Origin: Galerina marginata
Lineage: Eukaryota; Basidiomycota; Agaricomycetes; Agaricales; Galerinaceae
NCBI GenBank assembly: GCA_023014335.1
Contig: JAECYW010000024.1
Span: forward strand, 930,001 to 994,000
Length of the DNA stretch: 64,000 bases
Direction of reading: 5' to 3'
Of this stretch, positions 23,884-37,127 are shown one piece after another. Under the pieces are notes generated by a model that saw nothing but the letters and a program-made list of their open reading frames with translations, did not search any database and had not been told where the DNA came from. Made by a program: the position numbers and the translations under genes. Positions within the stretch are counted from its first letter, which is position 1. The number at the start of each line of letters is the position of its first letter.

Positions 23884-25808
23884 ATGAATTTTCTGGCCTC
23901 CCTTTTTGGCGCCGGACAATTAGGGGTTATTTTCAATGCCTGGTCCGCTTTAATTTAACCTGTGGGCTCGAAATACTAACCGTGGTTCTTGTAAATTGTA
24001 GGATGGTTGGGCTGGTCTGTGCGCAGGGATACAGCTACTACCTCAACTTCCCTCGCGACATCATGGTCTTGAAGATACTGGTAGATTTCTTTGGCGTCAA
24101 TAATAGCACATACACTGACGGGGAACACTTTGTTAGGTTGCCTGGGTCTTGTAAGTAAAGCTTCCATTAAAAAACACGGATAGATACGGATTCAACGGGG
24201 TTTAGAGTACTCCAGATCTTCAATTTGTGAGTCATTCAAAATCTTACGTTCTCTGCGACATAAATTGAGCGAGGCAACGTAGATTTGTCCAGGCAACAAC
24301 AATGTACCACTACCTCATCGTATCCTTTGGGGATTTCAACAAGATTTATGAAGTGACATGGTAGAATTTGGATATTGCATCGCCTACCCTATTGCGTCTA
24401 ATATGCTGTAACAGGGAGTGGACTCTTTACTTGGGCCTAATTGTGAGTCCCCCCAGTATCACCTCAATTTAAACTGCTGTGAACTGACCTAACATTCTTG
24501 AAGGCACTTGCTGCATGCAGCGTTCAGTTGTTCTATGCATATCGTATCTTTCGCCGTAAATTTATGATCCCTCAATTGGCGGTTATTCAGTGACTGACAT
24601 TTCTTTGGGCTCTAGTGAGCGAGAATCGGAACTACCTAATTTTTGGGATAATTGTACGAGTATTCTCTTTGATTAAAGTTCCAGCATTTAATATTTGTCT
24701 AGGTAATTTTGGCTCTCACTGCACTTGGTACGCAGTCGCCAAATGAATCTTGACTTTGCCTACCCATACTCTATTATAGGGCTGTGTTCGGCAATCGTGA
24801 TTCTTGGACTGACGGCAGATACAAATTTCGCAAAGCTAGGCAGCGCAACGGTCAGTTTTTCCATAAAATACACATTTCTTTCCGTTTATAACTTTGCCAA
24901 TTCCAGTGGCTCGTTCAGGCTTGGCTCTGCGTAGACGGCGCCTGCGACCTTCTCATTGCCATATTTCAAGTATATTACTTGTATCGCCAGCGTTCTGGGC
25001 TTCCAAGGTCAGTTCTTATATCCTGAATTCCAGAGAAACCACAGGTCATCTTTTCATCTCCTCAGGACGATGCAGTTTGTGAACACGCTCATTCTATATA
25101 TTCTCAGCACTGGGCTTCTCACTAGGTAAGATTCCCTTCATTTTGAAGTAATAAACTAATTTTGTGGTGCTTAGCATCCTTGTCCTGTTTGAATTGATCT
25201 CGGTAAAGCCCTTGGGCAACCTTTCTCAACAAAGTGCTGATAATTTGTGTGCATAGTTTGTGATCCTGGGCTTCAATTTTGCGCATGTTTTCCTTAGCTA
25301 CCAGATGGGTGCCAGTAAGTCTTATGTATCGTCTCGATATTAATTTATTCATAAAATTTGCCAGTCCATACAATGTCTTTCCTAGCCAAGTATGTGAACA
25401 TTATGTCTTCTTTTTGCACCGATTCTGGCTAAAACCCAATTCAGTTTGGATGCGAGGCGAAATATACGACTGAGTGAAGTTATCATGGTAGATAGCTCTG
25501 GCAGGAGTGCCGCTAATGGACCGCATACCGGAAATACTGGGAGTACCGGGGAATTGCAGTTCAAAACGAATAACGACTATTCCAAGATTACAAGCTCGCA
25601 ATTTAATACATCCATTCTGGTGCGTGAACTTCCACTGCAACCGATTTCTATGTGGCCAATTTACCACTTTCCCCACCAGAACTCAGAGCCTGATGTGATC
25701 GGGACGGTAATATTAATCCAGCAAGAGAACAGTAGCACGAGCGAGATGGACAAGGAAGCTCAAGATTTAAGACCCAGCAGCAAGGAAGATAAAGTCGCCG
25801 AAATATGA
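23884..25808 (+). CDS. DUF6534-type seven-helix membrane protein
   Basis: Sixteen exons join to 367 codons with no internal stop: 23884-23942, 24002-24080, 24137-24150, 24206-24226, 24283-24360, 24415-24442, 24504-24555, 24616-24653, 24703-24727, 24780-24850, 24907-25007, 25066-25125, 25175-25202, 25257-25314, 25365-25389, 25445-25808. The product has about seven hydrophobic helices with family landmarks: GYSYYLNFPRD after helix 1, a YHYLIVSFGD loop, AYRIFRLSENRNYLI, DLLIAIFQVYYLYRQRS, and ANLDARRNIR after the last helix, then a polar C-terminal tail. This arrangement is typical of the large basidiomycete DUF6534 family; its function is unknown (receptor-like roles are only guessed). The total is divisible by three and every border is GT..AG, including a 14-nt microexon. 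It appears intact. Confidence 0.85.
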
Positions 25809-27946
25809 GCATGAACATTATACGGGACAGGGGGGTTGCCTCGTTTAGTCACAGATGCGACGTGCCTCCATTTTTCACACCGCATGAGTATGAAGTCATC
25901 AGGATTCGTTGACTCTCGTAGTCACGGCGTTGAGGATAACAAGCTTAGACTCAGAGCCTTAGGACAAATGATAATGAAGAATAACGGTGGCCACACTGAG
26001 GCGGAAGGGCGAGAGCAAAAGTGCTTCCATGACGAGCTGACTGTCTCATGCAGCTGGAGCTATGAAAGACTTTCAATTTGTTCTCTCTCCCTTAACATAC
26101 CGCCAATAATTATACTACGGATATTATCCGAAAATTTGCAATGCCTCCCAACTAAAGTTGTGCTAAATCCCGGGTTACGGTCAGGACCAAATGTGTTCGA
26201 TACACTTCTCCTGCCAGTGCCGAGCACGTATCCTGACCCCAACTCTCCACTAGCGACACCGAGTAACCAGGAGAGAGCTAATTAAGCGATGAAGATTGTT
26301 AATTGGTGCCTATATTTAATCTACTATACAAATTAACGGATTCAACTTTATTTTTACTAACTTGTTCACTGTCACTGAATTTGCGTGCACGGTAATGCAC
26401 GTAGGCTCTACTTAATACCCAAGACGGTGCACAGTAGTCATTGCAGCATGGTGCGTCATGCACGGCCGTGCTCGGTACTGCTAATTTCCCCTCAACAGAC
26501 GATCCTCATTGCGAACCCCTGTTTATCAGTCACCCATCATATGCTATTCTGGACCATGAGATAGTCATACTTTGAGGGAGACTTGGTGAGAAATTTGTTG
26601 ACTCCTTTTGTGATCCTTGACGAAAATGAGGAATGATGTACCATTCCATTTTGAGGTGCTAAGAATAGTTGACCGCGGTCGCAATGGTGTCGCCCACAGC
26701 TGACATAAGTCAATTGCTGATCGGAATAAAGCTTCGAAATGGATGGGATATGCCAATTGCATGTACGCATTGACAGGCCACCAGTGTGCTTCTCTTTCAT
26801 CTAAGCCGTTTACTGAGGAACTTTCTCGACCATGAGAAAATACTGTACCTTTATAGAAGATACTCGGGTAGATTGACATCACACACTCGAGGCTATAAGA
26901 TCGTTTGTGCCCCATTGTTTAATGTGTCCAAGGCACTGATATGGCCGATATCTGGCCTCTCGCAGGACCTTAAGTTTGTCTCAGGAGAGACTGTACTCAG
27001 AAATGGTCTACCGTGGACGGCCCGGGTTTTATTTTTGCACCCAACTACTGACCAATTGCATTGAGGATCATTCATTTCTTCGTTTAACATGCCAAAAATA
27101 ATTTTTGGCTATATATTATATGAATTGTAACAACTTTCTCTCCAAAATCTTATCTCAAATGGGCTGCTGCCGTTTCTGCGCAAGGGTTTTTTGTGCGCGA
27201 CGGCAGGAGTAAGCCGTGGGAAACTGCATAACTTTAATAACCAACCGGCGCAAGAGCTGGTATTACCACTTCCAATGCAACCCGCCAGTCATAATTTTTG
27301 GTATATAAGATTATACAGATATATACTACATATTTAGCAAGTTTTATATAATACTGGCTCACGGGGAGGGAGCTATGATACAAATTAGCGTAAAGTTATA
27401 AGCTGCATTGACAACAATTCTGCCACAGGCGCAGTTGTGACGAAATGGTTGGGCATACGCACTCAGTGCCGTTGGGTGAGTACTTGCTCTCAGCAAGCAA
27501 GCTGCCACGCGAATTTCCTTTTTCCTGTGGAGCTTTACTCGGGTCTCGCCTAAGCGCCTAAAATACAGAAGCAACAGATAGTGTAACTACCTGACCATGA
27601 TGCCCGGTGTCCACATCACGGAGACCGAGCGCAATTAGGCAGCGGGTTCTAGAAATCGTATCTGATTTCTTACCGAAATGTTCCTGAACCATATATACAT
27701 GCACTCCAAGGTGTTCACTATCTCTATCGCGCGGTAAGAATAAATGCGAGACCATGCAGCTTCAAGTTCATGATCAAACCTTGTGAAGGAGGCCCGGGCC
27801 TCAGGGGAACCACCTGGAAAGATGTGATAGGAGTAATTGCTATAACATTGCCTTTCAGGTCCGTCCGGGGCAGTCGGGTACTCTTTAGACGAGTGTACTT
27901 AAGTAACTTCAATACCTCGAGACCGATAGCCGTGTCTGCCTCAACG
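25809..27946. other. Intergenic stretch with small palindromes
   Basis: No supportable gene. About 26385-26500 is rich in GTGCAC/TGCAC motifs in both orientations. CCAAAAATAATTTTTGG (27092-27108) is a perfect palindrome, with a related ATAATTTTTGGTATATA at about 27291. These may be ends of old small transposons, but no pair with a target duplication was found. The U-independent frames here are short. Confidence 0.35.
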
Positions 27947-29186
27947 ATGACACCAAAACGAGTCCCCAATACCTTCGGCCTTCCAACGCGTAACGAATTA
28001 CAGGCCTGCTGGGAGCTCTGCCGATTGCAGAATAATATTGGGTTTTGGGTCATATGGTTGCCCACAGGTTAGTATCCATCTCGCCTCGATTGCATTCGCA
28101 TTTGAGTGATCATTCTCATTCACCCTTTTTTACAGCGTGGTCCATCGCCATGGCGTATCACGCAGAGCCCAAAATCAAGGCGCTCCAAGCCATTTCTTGT
28201 GCATGCAAATACATTCCGCTTTGTTTCGGAATCAAATCACTTGTAGGTCGCTGGTCATTACCCTCAACCCTTGGCTGATAACGATAAATAGATCATGACC
28301 ATTGACGACATTCTAGATTCAGATATCGACGGTCTTGTTGAACGTACCAAAATGCGTCCCATTCCTCGAGGCGCGATATCACTTGGCCGTGCCTGGGTGT
28401 TCTTCTCCTGCCAAGTGGTCTTGGGGCTATGTCTTGCTGTAAAATTCCTGAATACCCGAACGTGAGGAAATGTATTTTTGCCTGATGGATTTTAAATAAT
28501 GACAATTTTGTAGGTTACTCATATCTGCAATCGTATGGCCTACCTACATTATATACCCAACCTGCAAGGTCAGACACTTCCTCATTTCAACTCGAGCACT
28601 CAGATATAAAATTCGCAATGATACTTTAGCGCTGGACCAACATGGCACCTTTACCTCTTGGAATTATGTTTAATGTTGGTGTCTTCATGGGATGGGCTGA
28701 TCTTGGGATAAATAACGTTACCATGCCATGGAATACCCTCCTGCCCGTGTACATTGGAACATGCTTGTGGACAATAACCTATGAGACCGTTTACCAACAT
28801 CAGGTCCGTGCATTTACTCCAAGCTAACAAAATTACGAACCAACTGGCTCTTTCATTAGGATAGAGTTGATGATATAAAGATTGGTCTTTATTCTCCAGC
28901 TTTACTCCTTGGAGACTATACAATTTCCGTTTGCACGATCACAGCGACGGGTTTCTTCGGTCTCCTCTCTTACGGGGGTTTGCTTAACAGACAGGGAGGC
29001 TTCTACTTTGGCGGACTCACCATGGCAAGCATGCTTTTATTTGCGCGCCTTTGGAGAACCAATGTCTATCGACCTGAGGAATGTAGGCAATTCTTTCTAC
29101 AAACTGTATTGATAGGTCAGATCATACTTGGCGGGATCCTGCTCGACGTAGTGCTCCATCGCTTGATGAATGGTATACCGTTGTAA
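27947..29186 (+). CDS. UbiA-family prenyltransferase
   Basis: Six exons (27947-28067, 28136-28242, 28292-28461, 28514-28568, 28630-28803, 28860-29186) give 318 codons. The integral membrane product has both Asp-rich motifs of the superfamily: DDILDSDID at about residues 81-89, followed by RTKMRPIPRG, and DRVDDIKIG at about 210-218, preceded by YETVYQHQ. These residues bind Mg2+ and the prenyl diphosphate. The N-terminal ELCRLQNNIGFWVIWLP fits the first helix of COQ2-like and meroterpenoid-type enzymes. Candidates are 4-hydroxybenzoate polyprenyltransferase, an aromatic prenyltransferase of a meroterpenoid pathway, or a UbiA-type terpene cyclase. The short N-terminus without an evident mitochondrial presequence speaks somewhat against COQ2. 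An in-frame start at 27770 would add 59 residues. No other biosynthetic gene lies beside it. Confidence 0.88.
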
Positions 29187-30035
29187 TTGTATAATTTGTT
29201 ACATTATTCGACGATTTTGAGTTTGAACCGTATCGAAGTTCAAAAGCAATGGATTACTTCAAGTTTCAACAACAGGCAATATTTCCTGTCCCAGAAATCG
29301 GATTGCTGGTTCCTGAGCCTTTGATAATGCATTTACAAGTATGTAGCCCCGTCAGTTGACACAAACTCTATCTTGTTGGGGCATGAGATACATCTCGTCT
29401 TCTTAATGGACCGGAGTGAAAAGTTGAAAATTAAAGACCATTTTCAGGCGGGGACGAGTTCAACGGAGGGCGGCGTTTCTGAACCAAAAATACCGGCACG
29501 CATAATCACCTTCGTTTGTTTCATGCCCCATAATATCTCCCTCCCAGTAAAGAGAAAGGTGACTGAGCACGAGAACGTCACTCCAAGCCCACATTTACTC
29601 CTGCGCCTGGCCGCTTCCATGTAGGACGCTGCGCCATACCGCGTTCGGCATGGAGAAGATTTTACGAATCTGGACGATGGAGATCACACTCAGGCCCGAA
29701 GTTTCGACCGTCCCTAACTTTGAACGCCTCCGCAAGAATATTCAAGACGACGACAACTTCATGAATAGGTTTTCGGGAAATCTAGAGGCACCTTACCGCT
29801 TCGTCTAGACGTCTATGGTACTCGATTAGCCTCGGGCTTCACACACCAGCCTCAACCACCGAGAAGTTGAGAATATATTTTTGGCTGTTTGAAATTTGAA
29901 TATTCAAGAGCTCGTGTACTGACTCTGAAGAATCATGGGTCAAGACTCGAAACCGTTGTTCAGTGGTACAGTAAGATGACCAGCGGTGAGATCTGGATGC
30001 TAGGATGAGACGCTGACTGGCGACAGTGTGTCGCG
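29187..30035. other. Intergenic stretch
   Basis: No gene seen. The last part leads into the head of U block 3 (CCGGATCTCGGC at about 30045). Confidence 0.4.
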
Positions 30036-32370
30036 GTGGAGAAGCCGGATCTCGGCGATCATCAATCATTGATTCAGCAAATAGGAGGCGTTAATTTAAA
30101 GTGGCGCTCGAATTCACATCCATTTTGCTTTTCCTCCTGCTTTCTTTCCCCCTCCCAGCAACTCAACGTCAGTCGCAATGGACGCCAATTCCTTATTTTC
30201 GTCACATTCTATAGGTATTCGGATTATTCTACGCCTGAAGGAGCTCGAGGGTTCAAAAACATTCGAAGCTTCTCATCATCTGTTTTCTGACGTGGCGGAC
30301 ATCCCGTCGCGTTAGATTCCTTTTCACAAAAACGCACTTCAACCTCAGGCTGCAGGTAAGAAACATTCATATTTCTAACTTAACCCTCTTTTGACCTTTT
30401 CTTTCTCGCATTATTCGCTTTCCTGGATCCAGCGACTTCTGCGTTACTGCTTCATAGGTCTCGACCTGGTGATTCATTAGGGTTCGCTATATACTCGGGC
30501 TTAAAGCAGGCAACTGGGTAAGTTAAATTGTTCTTATTTCCTTTTCAGAGTACGAAACGAACCTACATTTCTTTTCTATAGTTCCATACAACTGCTGGCA
30601 ACCCTTTCCTTAGGACGTATGCTTTCCGTTGACCACTGCCCGTCAGAGGTTCGGACTTTAACCTGTTTTCCAGGCAACTCCAGGCCAACAAGAACGCGTC
30701 TCACAATGCGTGGTGCTATTTCCGAGTCCCAACAGGGCAAATTGGGTCAAAGGGGCATGTCCCAGTTTAGTTTCGGTCATGGGTCGACGCTGGCTGCATT
30801 GTGGCAGGGGAGAAGTCACTGGCTACGAATGGGGCGTCTGAGCGCTGCGATTTCGTTTCTGGCCGCACATCAGGTCAACAGCGCATCCCCTCCCTTGTGG
30901 TCTCCGCTGCCCAAGAGATGCGCGTGAACAGCAGTGAAAGCGAGCCATGGGCGGATGGACTGGTACTCAAACATACCGCGCCGTTTTACTCATGTGCTGG
31001 GCGGGGCAACGGGTTGAGAAGGTTGCCAGGAGAATCACGGAATGTTCTACGCCGTATGTCTACGTCTCTCTCAAGCTGGCTTGTCCTGTCTGACACCCCA
31101 ACATCAGTCGACTGCGTCAAGTTCAACACCCATATTCGTTCACGCCAGCACGGACACAGGCACTGGTTCCTTGCTGGCGTCTGACAATGTCCATGACGAT
31201 CTTCTCATATGGCCCCGCCTTTTCTGCCCGCCTTCCCTCGACGTACACCCTTTTCTACTTACCTTGTCCCATCTCGGCACTCCTCCGGATGGCAATACCG
31301 ATATCGACAGTGCGAGCTCGAACTCTCGAACTCGAAGAAGCTTCCTAGATGTAGTCTAAACTCAGGTTTCCTCCCTCCACCTACCCTACCGCTAGTCGTT
31401 CGGCTTATTACTCAAACCCGAAGCTCCAACCTATACAACAACATCAGCACTCTCGCTCACCTCACCACCCAAAATAGCGTACCCTCGAATTTGGCCTGCT
31501 TTTCCGACCTTAATGTCATCTCGGGCATCGACAACCTGCCACTGCCGCTGCGTTTGGCTAACGAGGGTGCAGCCTCGCTCGATGTTCCACCGGGGCGTGC
31601 GATGTACCTGCCTCCGAGTTGAAGCGGACTATACACTAAACTCGCCCAGCTTACGTCAAAATCTAGTTGTGAACGCTGCCGCGGATCCTCACACGCTTCC
31701 TTGCTACTTTCTTCACCCGCCCTCCTAGCAATTCAATGTCAGTATGGACGCCAATTCCTTGATATTCGTCACCCTCTTATTTAGATTGATCGGTGTCTTG
31801 AAGGGTTAAAACTCTTGACAATCCATTTTCTGACGTGGCGGGCATTCCGTCGCGTTACATTTCCTCTAACTTTGAGGAAACACTCAGGCAGCAGGTAACA
31901 AATATTTTTCTTTTCTACTATTAATAAAGCCCTGTACTGACGTACTCTTTCCGCGTAGTTTGCATCAGTGGCCTTCCCGGATTCAGTGACTTTTGCGTTA
32001 CAGCTATGTATAAGTCTCGACCTGGTGATCCATCAAGGGTCTCTATATTTGGGCTTGAAGCAGGCAACTGGGTAAGTTGTTCTGTTCTTCATTCGCTCGA
32101 AGAGTATGGAATGAACCTACGTTGGCTTTCTATAGTTCCATACCACCAGGGCTGGCTCCTGCCGGACTCTATGTTGCCATCCAAATCTATGTCCACGATG
32201 ATTTGCGGATTTGATCTGCCATTTCCGTCTGCCTGCCGTCGATGTTCAGCCTTTTTATCGGACCTTCCCCAACTCTTCTCTCTTTCTCAAAATGACGACG
32301 CCAAACCTGGTCGAAGCACCAACCTCTCTCACAACATCGGCACTCTAGGCTGGCTCACCGACTGAGTTAG
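30036..32370 (+). repeat. U repeat block 3
   Basis: Two U units in tandem with all landmarks: CTGACGTGGC at about 30290 and 31830, AGGCTGCAGGTAAG at 30348 and AGGCAGCAGGTAAC at 31888, ACTGGGTAAGTT at 30518 and 32067, with acceptors TTCTATAG at about 30580 and 32133. The unit junction near 31700-31735 (CCGCGGATC..CTCCTAGCAATTCAA) matches the one at 15285-15330. Confidence 0.5.
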
Positions 32371-32399
32371 CCTGGCATGTATTAAAGCTCTCTCAGCAA

Positions 32400-33042
32400 A
32401 TGAATGGTCATCACATCCTCGTTGGCGACGTTCTCACCTGCTACGGCAGAATCCTCCTCAACCTGGATCGCTACAACCAGGCAGAGGAACAATTTAGTCT
32501 CGCACATCAGACATTCCTCTCCATCCCGAACGAACGACGGGCCGCGCGGTGCACGCTTGATCTTGTCGAAGCATACAATTTTCTGGGTGGAATATCGTTC
32601 GAGAAGCAAGCACGACTCGTCGAAGCGCTCCTTCTTCCTCGAGCAGGTGTATTAATGGGACAATCAATACGACGCCGTTCTGCTCGCTGGAATAGCCGCG
32701 GTACGCGAATACGAACGGCTTTCTCAATATCCTGGCGATCCTATGCTGGCGCTTGGGCAGATCCGGTTCATGCAGAAGAACTATGCAGATACGGTAGAGA
32801 CTTTGGATCGCACGCTTGCGATTTGCAAGGCTTATGGGCGGCCAATCGACATTACGCAGTCGCTTGAGATGATTGGACGTACTTTGGCCAAGATGGACCG
32901 GGCGTTGGCGGCGCAGGGTGCTTATACGGAGGCGACGCGGTATTATGGTGCTACGAAAGTGGCAGAGGGGAAATTGGGCATAACGCGTTGTCGGTTTTTC
33001 TATCCGACAAGCGGTGGACCCGTCTTCGGTTCCAATTTTTGA
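32400..33042 (+). pseudogene. TPR-protein fragment, frameshifted
   Basis: Two frames together encode tetratricopeptide-like repeats. The first is GDVLTCYGRILLNLDRYNQA, then EEQFSLAHQTFLSI; the second is LALGQIRFMQKNYADTVETL, then AICKAYGRPIDITQSLEMIG and LAAQGAYTEATRYY. The frame must shift between about 32630 and 32660, and an in-frame TAA lies at the join, so it is probably broken. No NTPase domain precedes it; a U block does. It may be the C-terminal remnant of an NLR or other TPR sensor. Confidence 0.6.
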
Positions 33043-33204
33043 AGAACGGCTGGCGTTGTGTGGGTTTCACAGAGATTTTTGATGTTTTCTTTGTCTTATG
33101 GGTTTGAGAATCAAACACCGTTGTCTGTCTCCAATGTCCATCCAAACCACAACGATGATCGAATACTACGGAAGGATTACAGTACACCTTTCTGGAATGG
33201 CTAA

Positions 33205-33945
33205 GTGACCTGCCCCTCCTCTCGCAGACTTGCAGTCTCAGAGACCGTTCCTTTTGCCCTCGACTCCGGAAATTCACTTTCGATTCCTGTCGAAACACAA
33301 TTTGAATCCTTTCAACGCTATGTCGACTTTGGCTATTTCCAACACCTTTCTGTCCCGGCTGCCTATCCGATGAACAGGGCGCCATCGAGCTCATTCTCAA
33401 CGCTGCTTCCAGCTCGCTGGTGCATCTGCACCTTGATTTTGGTAAGCTCAGAAGTTCTGTGAGAGCTTTTTTTTCTAACCAAAAGCCCCCACAGGCCAAC
33501 TCGAACTCGGAGACAAACTTGATCTGTACGATTCGTGCAAGATCGCCTATTTGTCCATATCCGCAGTAGACCTCGACGACGAAGACTCCTTCATCGACGT
33601 ATGCAACCTACTGCGTACGATACCTAGCGAACGAACGAAGATTAAAACAATCACAATAGCCGTGGGCTTTAAATCCAGGGGAGATCTGGACGATCCCTCG
33701 AGTCTTGCGGAGTACTTGGAAAAACTTGATATACATGTAGGGACAGGGGGTCCTCTCTCTCCTGTGCTAGCAAAATTGGCTGAACGAGGGCCTCTGGTTG
33801 TAATATTCAGGTTAGATATTTCTGAAATATGATGACGATCTGGAGGAGGAGGAAATATGGGAACGACGGAATACGGAGACGTGGGGTGTGGGTTGCGATT
33901 CGAGAATCTGGGCACACGAGTTTGTTAAGTTCAAACCTTTTTCTT
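33205..33945 (+). pseudogene. F-box/LRR-like C-terminal fragment
   Basis: An exon ending ..SLVHLHLDF (about 33440), an intron with GTAAGC..CCACAG (33442-33494), and a second exon GQLELGDKLDLYDSCKIAYL, then SFIDVCNLLRTIPSERTKIK and onward. The style resembles the C-terminal part of basidiomycete F-box/LRR-like proteins. Near 33820 the frame stops (LDISEI); in the related fragment at 37.3 kb the frame continues (LDISLEYDDDLEEEE), and here the same acidic stretch follows in another frame, indicating a 2-bp loss. Confidence 0.45.
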
Positions 33946-34439
33946 AGACTGGAGTATGACTACGAAGTGGACATTACACGCTGAGCGCTGAATGGCTGCA
34001 TCATTCTAGAGTATAGTTCTGTCTGCTTAATGGACGGTTGTTAAATAAAATTCACTAAAAACTATACGAGTCCCTCATCCACTGGACCACTGGCGAATAT
34101 CCAAGTCGCAGACGAGAAGGCTCAAACATACGCTCAACTCATGACTCGGACTACCCGGGCACGGGCACCATTGGCATTGATCTACCTACATCTACGCGCG
34201 AATAGATCTCATGATCAACGAAAAACACAAACGTACCGGTTCGGACAGGACGAATACTTCACTTATACTTGAAGATCCTTCAGAAGACTATAAAGAACTG
34301 ACAAACGGGAAGCGAATGCGAAGTTTTCGGAGGAGGTACCATGAGGTAAGGCAGTGGGCAGGTGTGTCCGTCTCGGCTCTCAAGGGAATATGAGGACGAG
34401 TTGAGTCAGGAGTGGGATGGAACGGTGTTCAATTATGAA

Positions 34440-37000
34440 TAAAAGGAAAGGAACGAGGATCAAGGAAGAGGAAAAAGTAAAATTGAGACAAGGACTTGCA
34501 TGTGGGCGTACCGTTCACAGATTTGACCATGATTGTGCACCGCAGAAACATGGAGAGTTTAAGATAGGCTCAGACCAGAAGAAGTTGCAAAAGAACACGA
34601 GCCTAATTAGCACTGGGAGCACAAAAGGCACGAGAAGGTCGCGGAACCGTGATCGCCCCAAAAGGTAGGACAATGCCTGTCTTCTCCACAGGCGACACTG
34701 TCCATATTCACGTCCCAAGCATTTCAGATTTTTGTGGCTCAAAGCCAAGGCATATTATAGCCGGGCACACCAGAAAAATCAAAGGCATGGTAGCGGACAG
34801 CGTGACCATTTGAGAGCGAAGGGAGAGGTGACGGGGATGACGTCGGCGGTTTCAAGGAAAGAGACGAAGATCTAGCCTGCACGATTATGGAGTTGACAGT
34901 GATGAGAAAATGATACAGTCATGATTATTGTCCAGTCGTCCCACACGATGCCCCATCGGCACCGCAAGAGAATCTCAAAGGCAGCGAGATAGCGCGTCCA
35001 TCTCGAGAAAAAAAGGCGAATGGAGAGGAGACGGCGACGAAGGCACGGGTTCATAGAGGTGGTGATGAATGTAATGGCGTACCGTTCAAATGGTGCTGGT
35101 GCGTTGCAGAACAGTATAGGGGGCGATTAATCTCAGACCTGGGTAGCATTGAATCAGCTTATTTGTAGAAAGAGCGTTAAATGGAGAGTGTGTGCTTACA
35201 AGTTGTTTCCAGGTTGCTGCGCTGCCCTTGTCTCAGTTGGGATAAAAAACTGCAACGTTAACGGTTCGCATAAGAGCGAGAGCATAACACGGAACGCAAG
35301 ACGCAGGAATCGCAAAAGATCGCGGAGCCGTGACGATCACAGCCCATCTTCGTTACAGGCGACGCTGCCTGCCTACATAACCAACATGAGATTTTGCGGG
35401 TCGAAGCCAAGGCATGTTATAGCCTGGCCGACCAGAAAAATCGGATACAAGGCGGTGAGACAGCGTGTCCATTTCGAGAAAACGAGGGCGGATGGAGCCT
35501 GGAGAGCTGACGGAATCGACAGGTCGGATTCAAGGAAAGAAACCATGAACCAGCCTGTCTGGGAACGAGAAGCTATGGTGAGCACAGCTTCCATTCTGCG
35601 AATGTACGTATCATCCCCAACGAACGGACAAGAAAGGTGAAGTGACGTCTTTCTGCTCTATAGGCAACACTGTCCAACTGTCACGAGGACATTGTGAGAT
35701 TTTCATGGGTTAAATATCAAAGCGGAGGCATGTTATAGCCTAGAAATCACGAAAATCAAGTCTGAGGCAGCGGGACAGTGTGTCCACCTCAAGAAAAACG
35801 AGAGCAGAAGGAGAGGAGCTGGGTTCAAGGAAAGTAACGGATGATTCAGCCTGCTCGAGATGGAGTTGACGGGATGAGAAAACGAAATAGAAAGATTATC
35901 GTCGTAGCCGTCCCGCATTAACTACGGGATAAAGATCGAGTGATGTCTATCTTTTCATGGTCCAACGCTGCCCGCGCCTTCTAAAGTAGGCCACAACTAT
36001 TTTTGTGGGTCAAAGGCGAGGCATGGTGCATGCTCCGACTTGATACCAGAAAAAGCATGATGAGTTAAAGCAGCGGGCAAGCATGTCCGTCTTGTAGAAA
36101 GAACGGTCGAGATACAGGGAAAGGGAAAGGAGCACGGTGAGGAAATATTTGGAGACCTGTCGGGGTAGATAAATTCATGATTTGCGAATTAAAGTGAGGG
36201 CTTGGATGTGGACATACAGTACGGATGATGATCACGCGTTGCAGAACTGCACAGGTGGGAAATTGACCTGAGACCAGGGTGATATTGAATTAGCTTGTTC
36301 ATAGCAAGAGAGTTGAATGGAGAGAGCGTACTTACTGTTTATTTCGAGTTTGATGCCCTTGTCTCATTTGATGCCGCAACGGTTTGGATAAACGCATGAG
36401 CACGAGAAGAACGCAGAACGCAGAACGCACGCTATCGGCCTCCATAACAAACACCGAGATTTTCGTGGATCAAAGCCGAGGCATGTTATAGCCTGGTACA
36501 CCAGGATAATCAAGTCCAAGGCAGCGGGACAGACAGCATAACCATCTTGGGAAAACAAGGGCGGAAGGAGAGGAGATGGGAATGAAGGGGCGGTACAAGA
36601 AAAGAAACAACAATCCAGCCTGCACGGGTAAGGGAATGAGAAAAATTATATGGGAAAGATTATCGTCCTAGTCGTCCCGCATTCACTGCGGGAACAAAGA
36701 TCGAGCGATGCACCTCTTTTCATGGTTTGGAGGCGACGCTGTCAAGCGACGCAATGCAGATGAGATTTTCATGGGTCAAAGCCGAGGCACGTTATCGCCT
36801 GGTACTGCAGGGAAATCTCAGAGGCAGCCGGACAGCGTGTTCATCTCGGGAAAAAAAGCGGGCGGCTGAAGAGGAGCGGGTGCAAGGAAAGATGAGAACG
36901 AGATGGATTGATTATCGACGGCTTTCACTGTGGGAACGAAATTGAACTTCCGTCCCGAACGACGATGACATTTGCTAATCAACACTTCAGATCTCCTCCA
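34440..37000 (-). repeat. Fold-back element array, minus orientation
   Basis: About six copies of the fold-back element, read on the minus strand: near 34694-34804, 35361-35466, 35666-35781, 35964-36085 (degenerate), 36427-36540 and 36735-36839. Purine-rich spacers carry recurring motifs such as CCATTTCGAGAAAA, and the palindrome CCCGCATTCACTGCGGG at about 36687. The array ends at a copy of the apm1 5' flank and start (36925-37075), so orientation relative to apm1 is the same as at the true gene. Confidence 0.7.
35666..35781 (-). repeat. Fold-back element copy with compensated outer stem
   Basis: The outer arms read ACACTGTCC and GGACAGTGT; most other copies read ACGCTGTCC and GGACAGCGT. A C-G pair has become T-A on both sides. 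The inner pair is GATTTTC / GAAAATC. Confidence 0.6.
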
Positions 37001-37013
37001 TCCCTCTCACCGC

Positions 37014-37075
37014 CATGGCTAGCCTGATAGCCATCCTCGACCTCAAAGGCAAGGCTCTGATGACTTACTATCCAG
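37014..37075 (+). pseudogene. apm1 first-exon fragment
   Basis: ATGGCTAGCCTGATAGCCAT continues with the first 15 or so codons of apm1 (MASLIAILDLKGKAL), then hits a stop and unrelated sequence. The match includes the 5' flank back to about 36925. Confidence 0.8.
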
Positions 37076-37127
37076 ATTTTGCCCTTTAAAAACACCAATG
37101 GTGTGCGATCAGTGATCCCTTGGCTGT

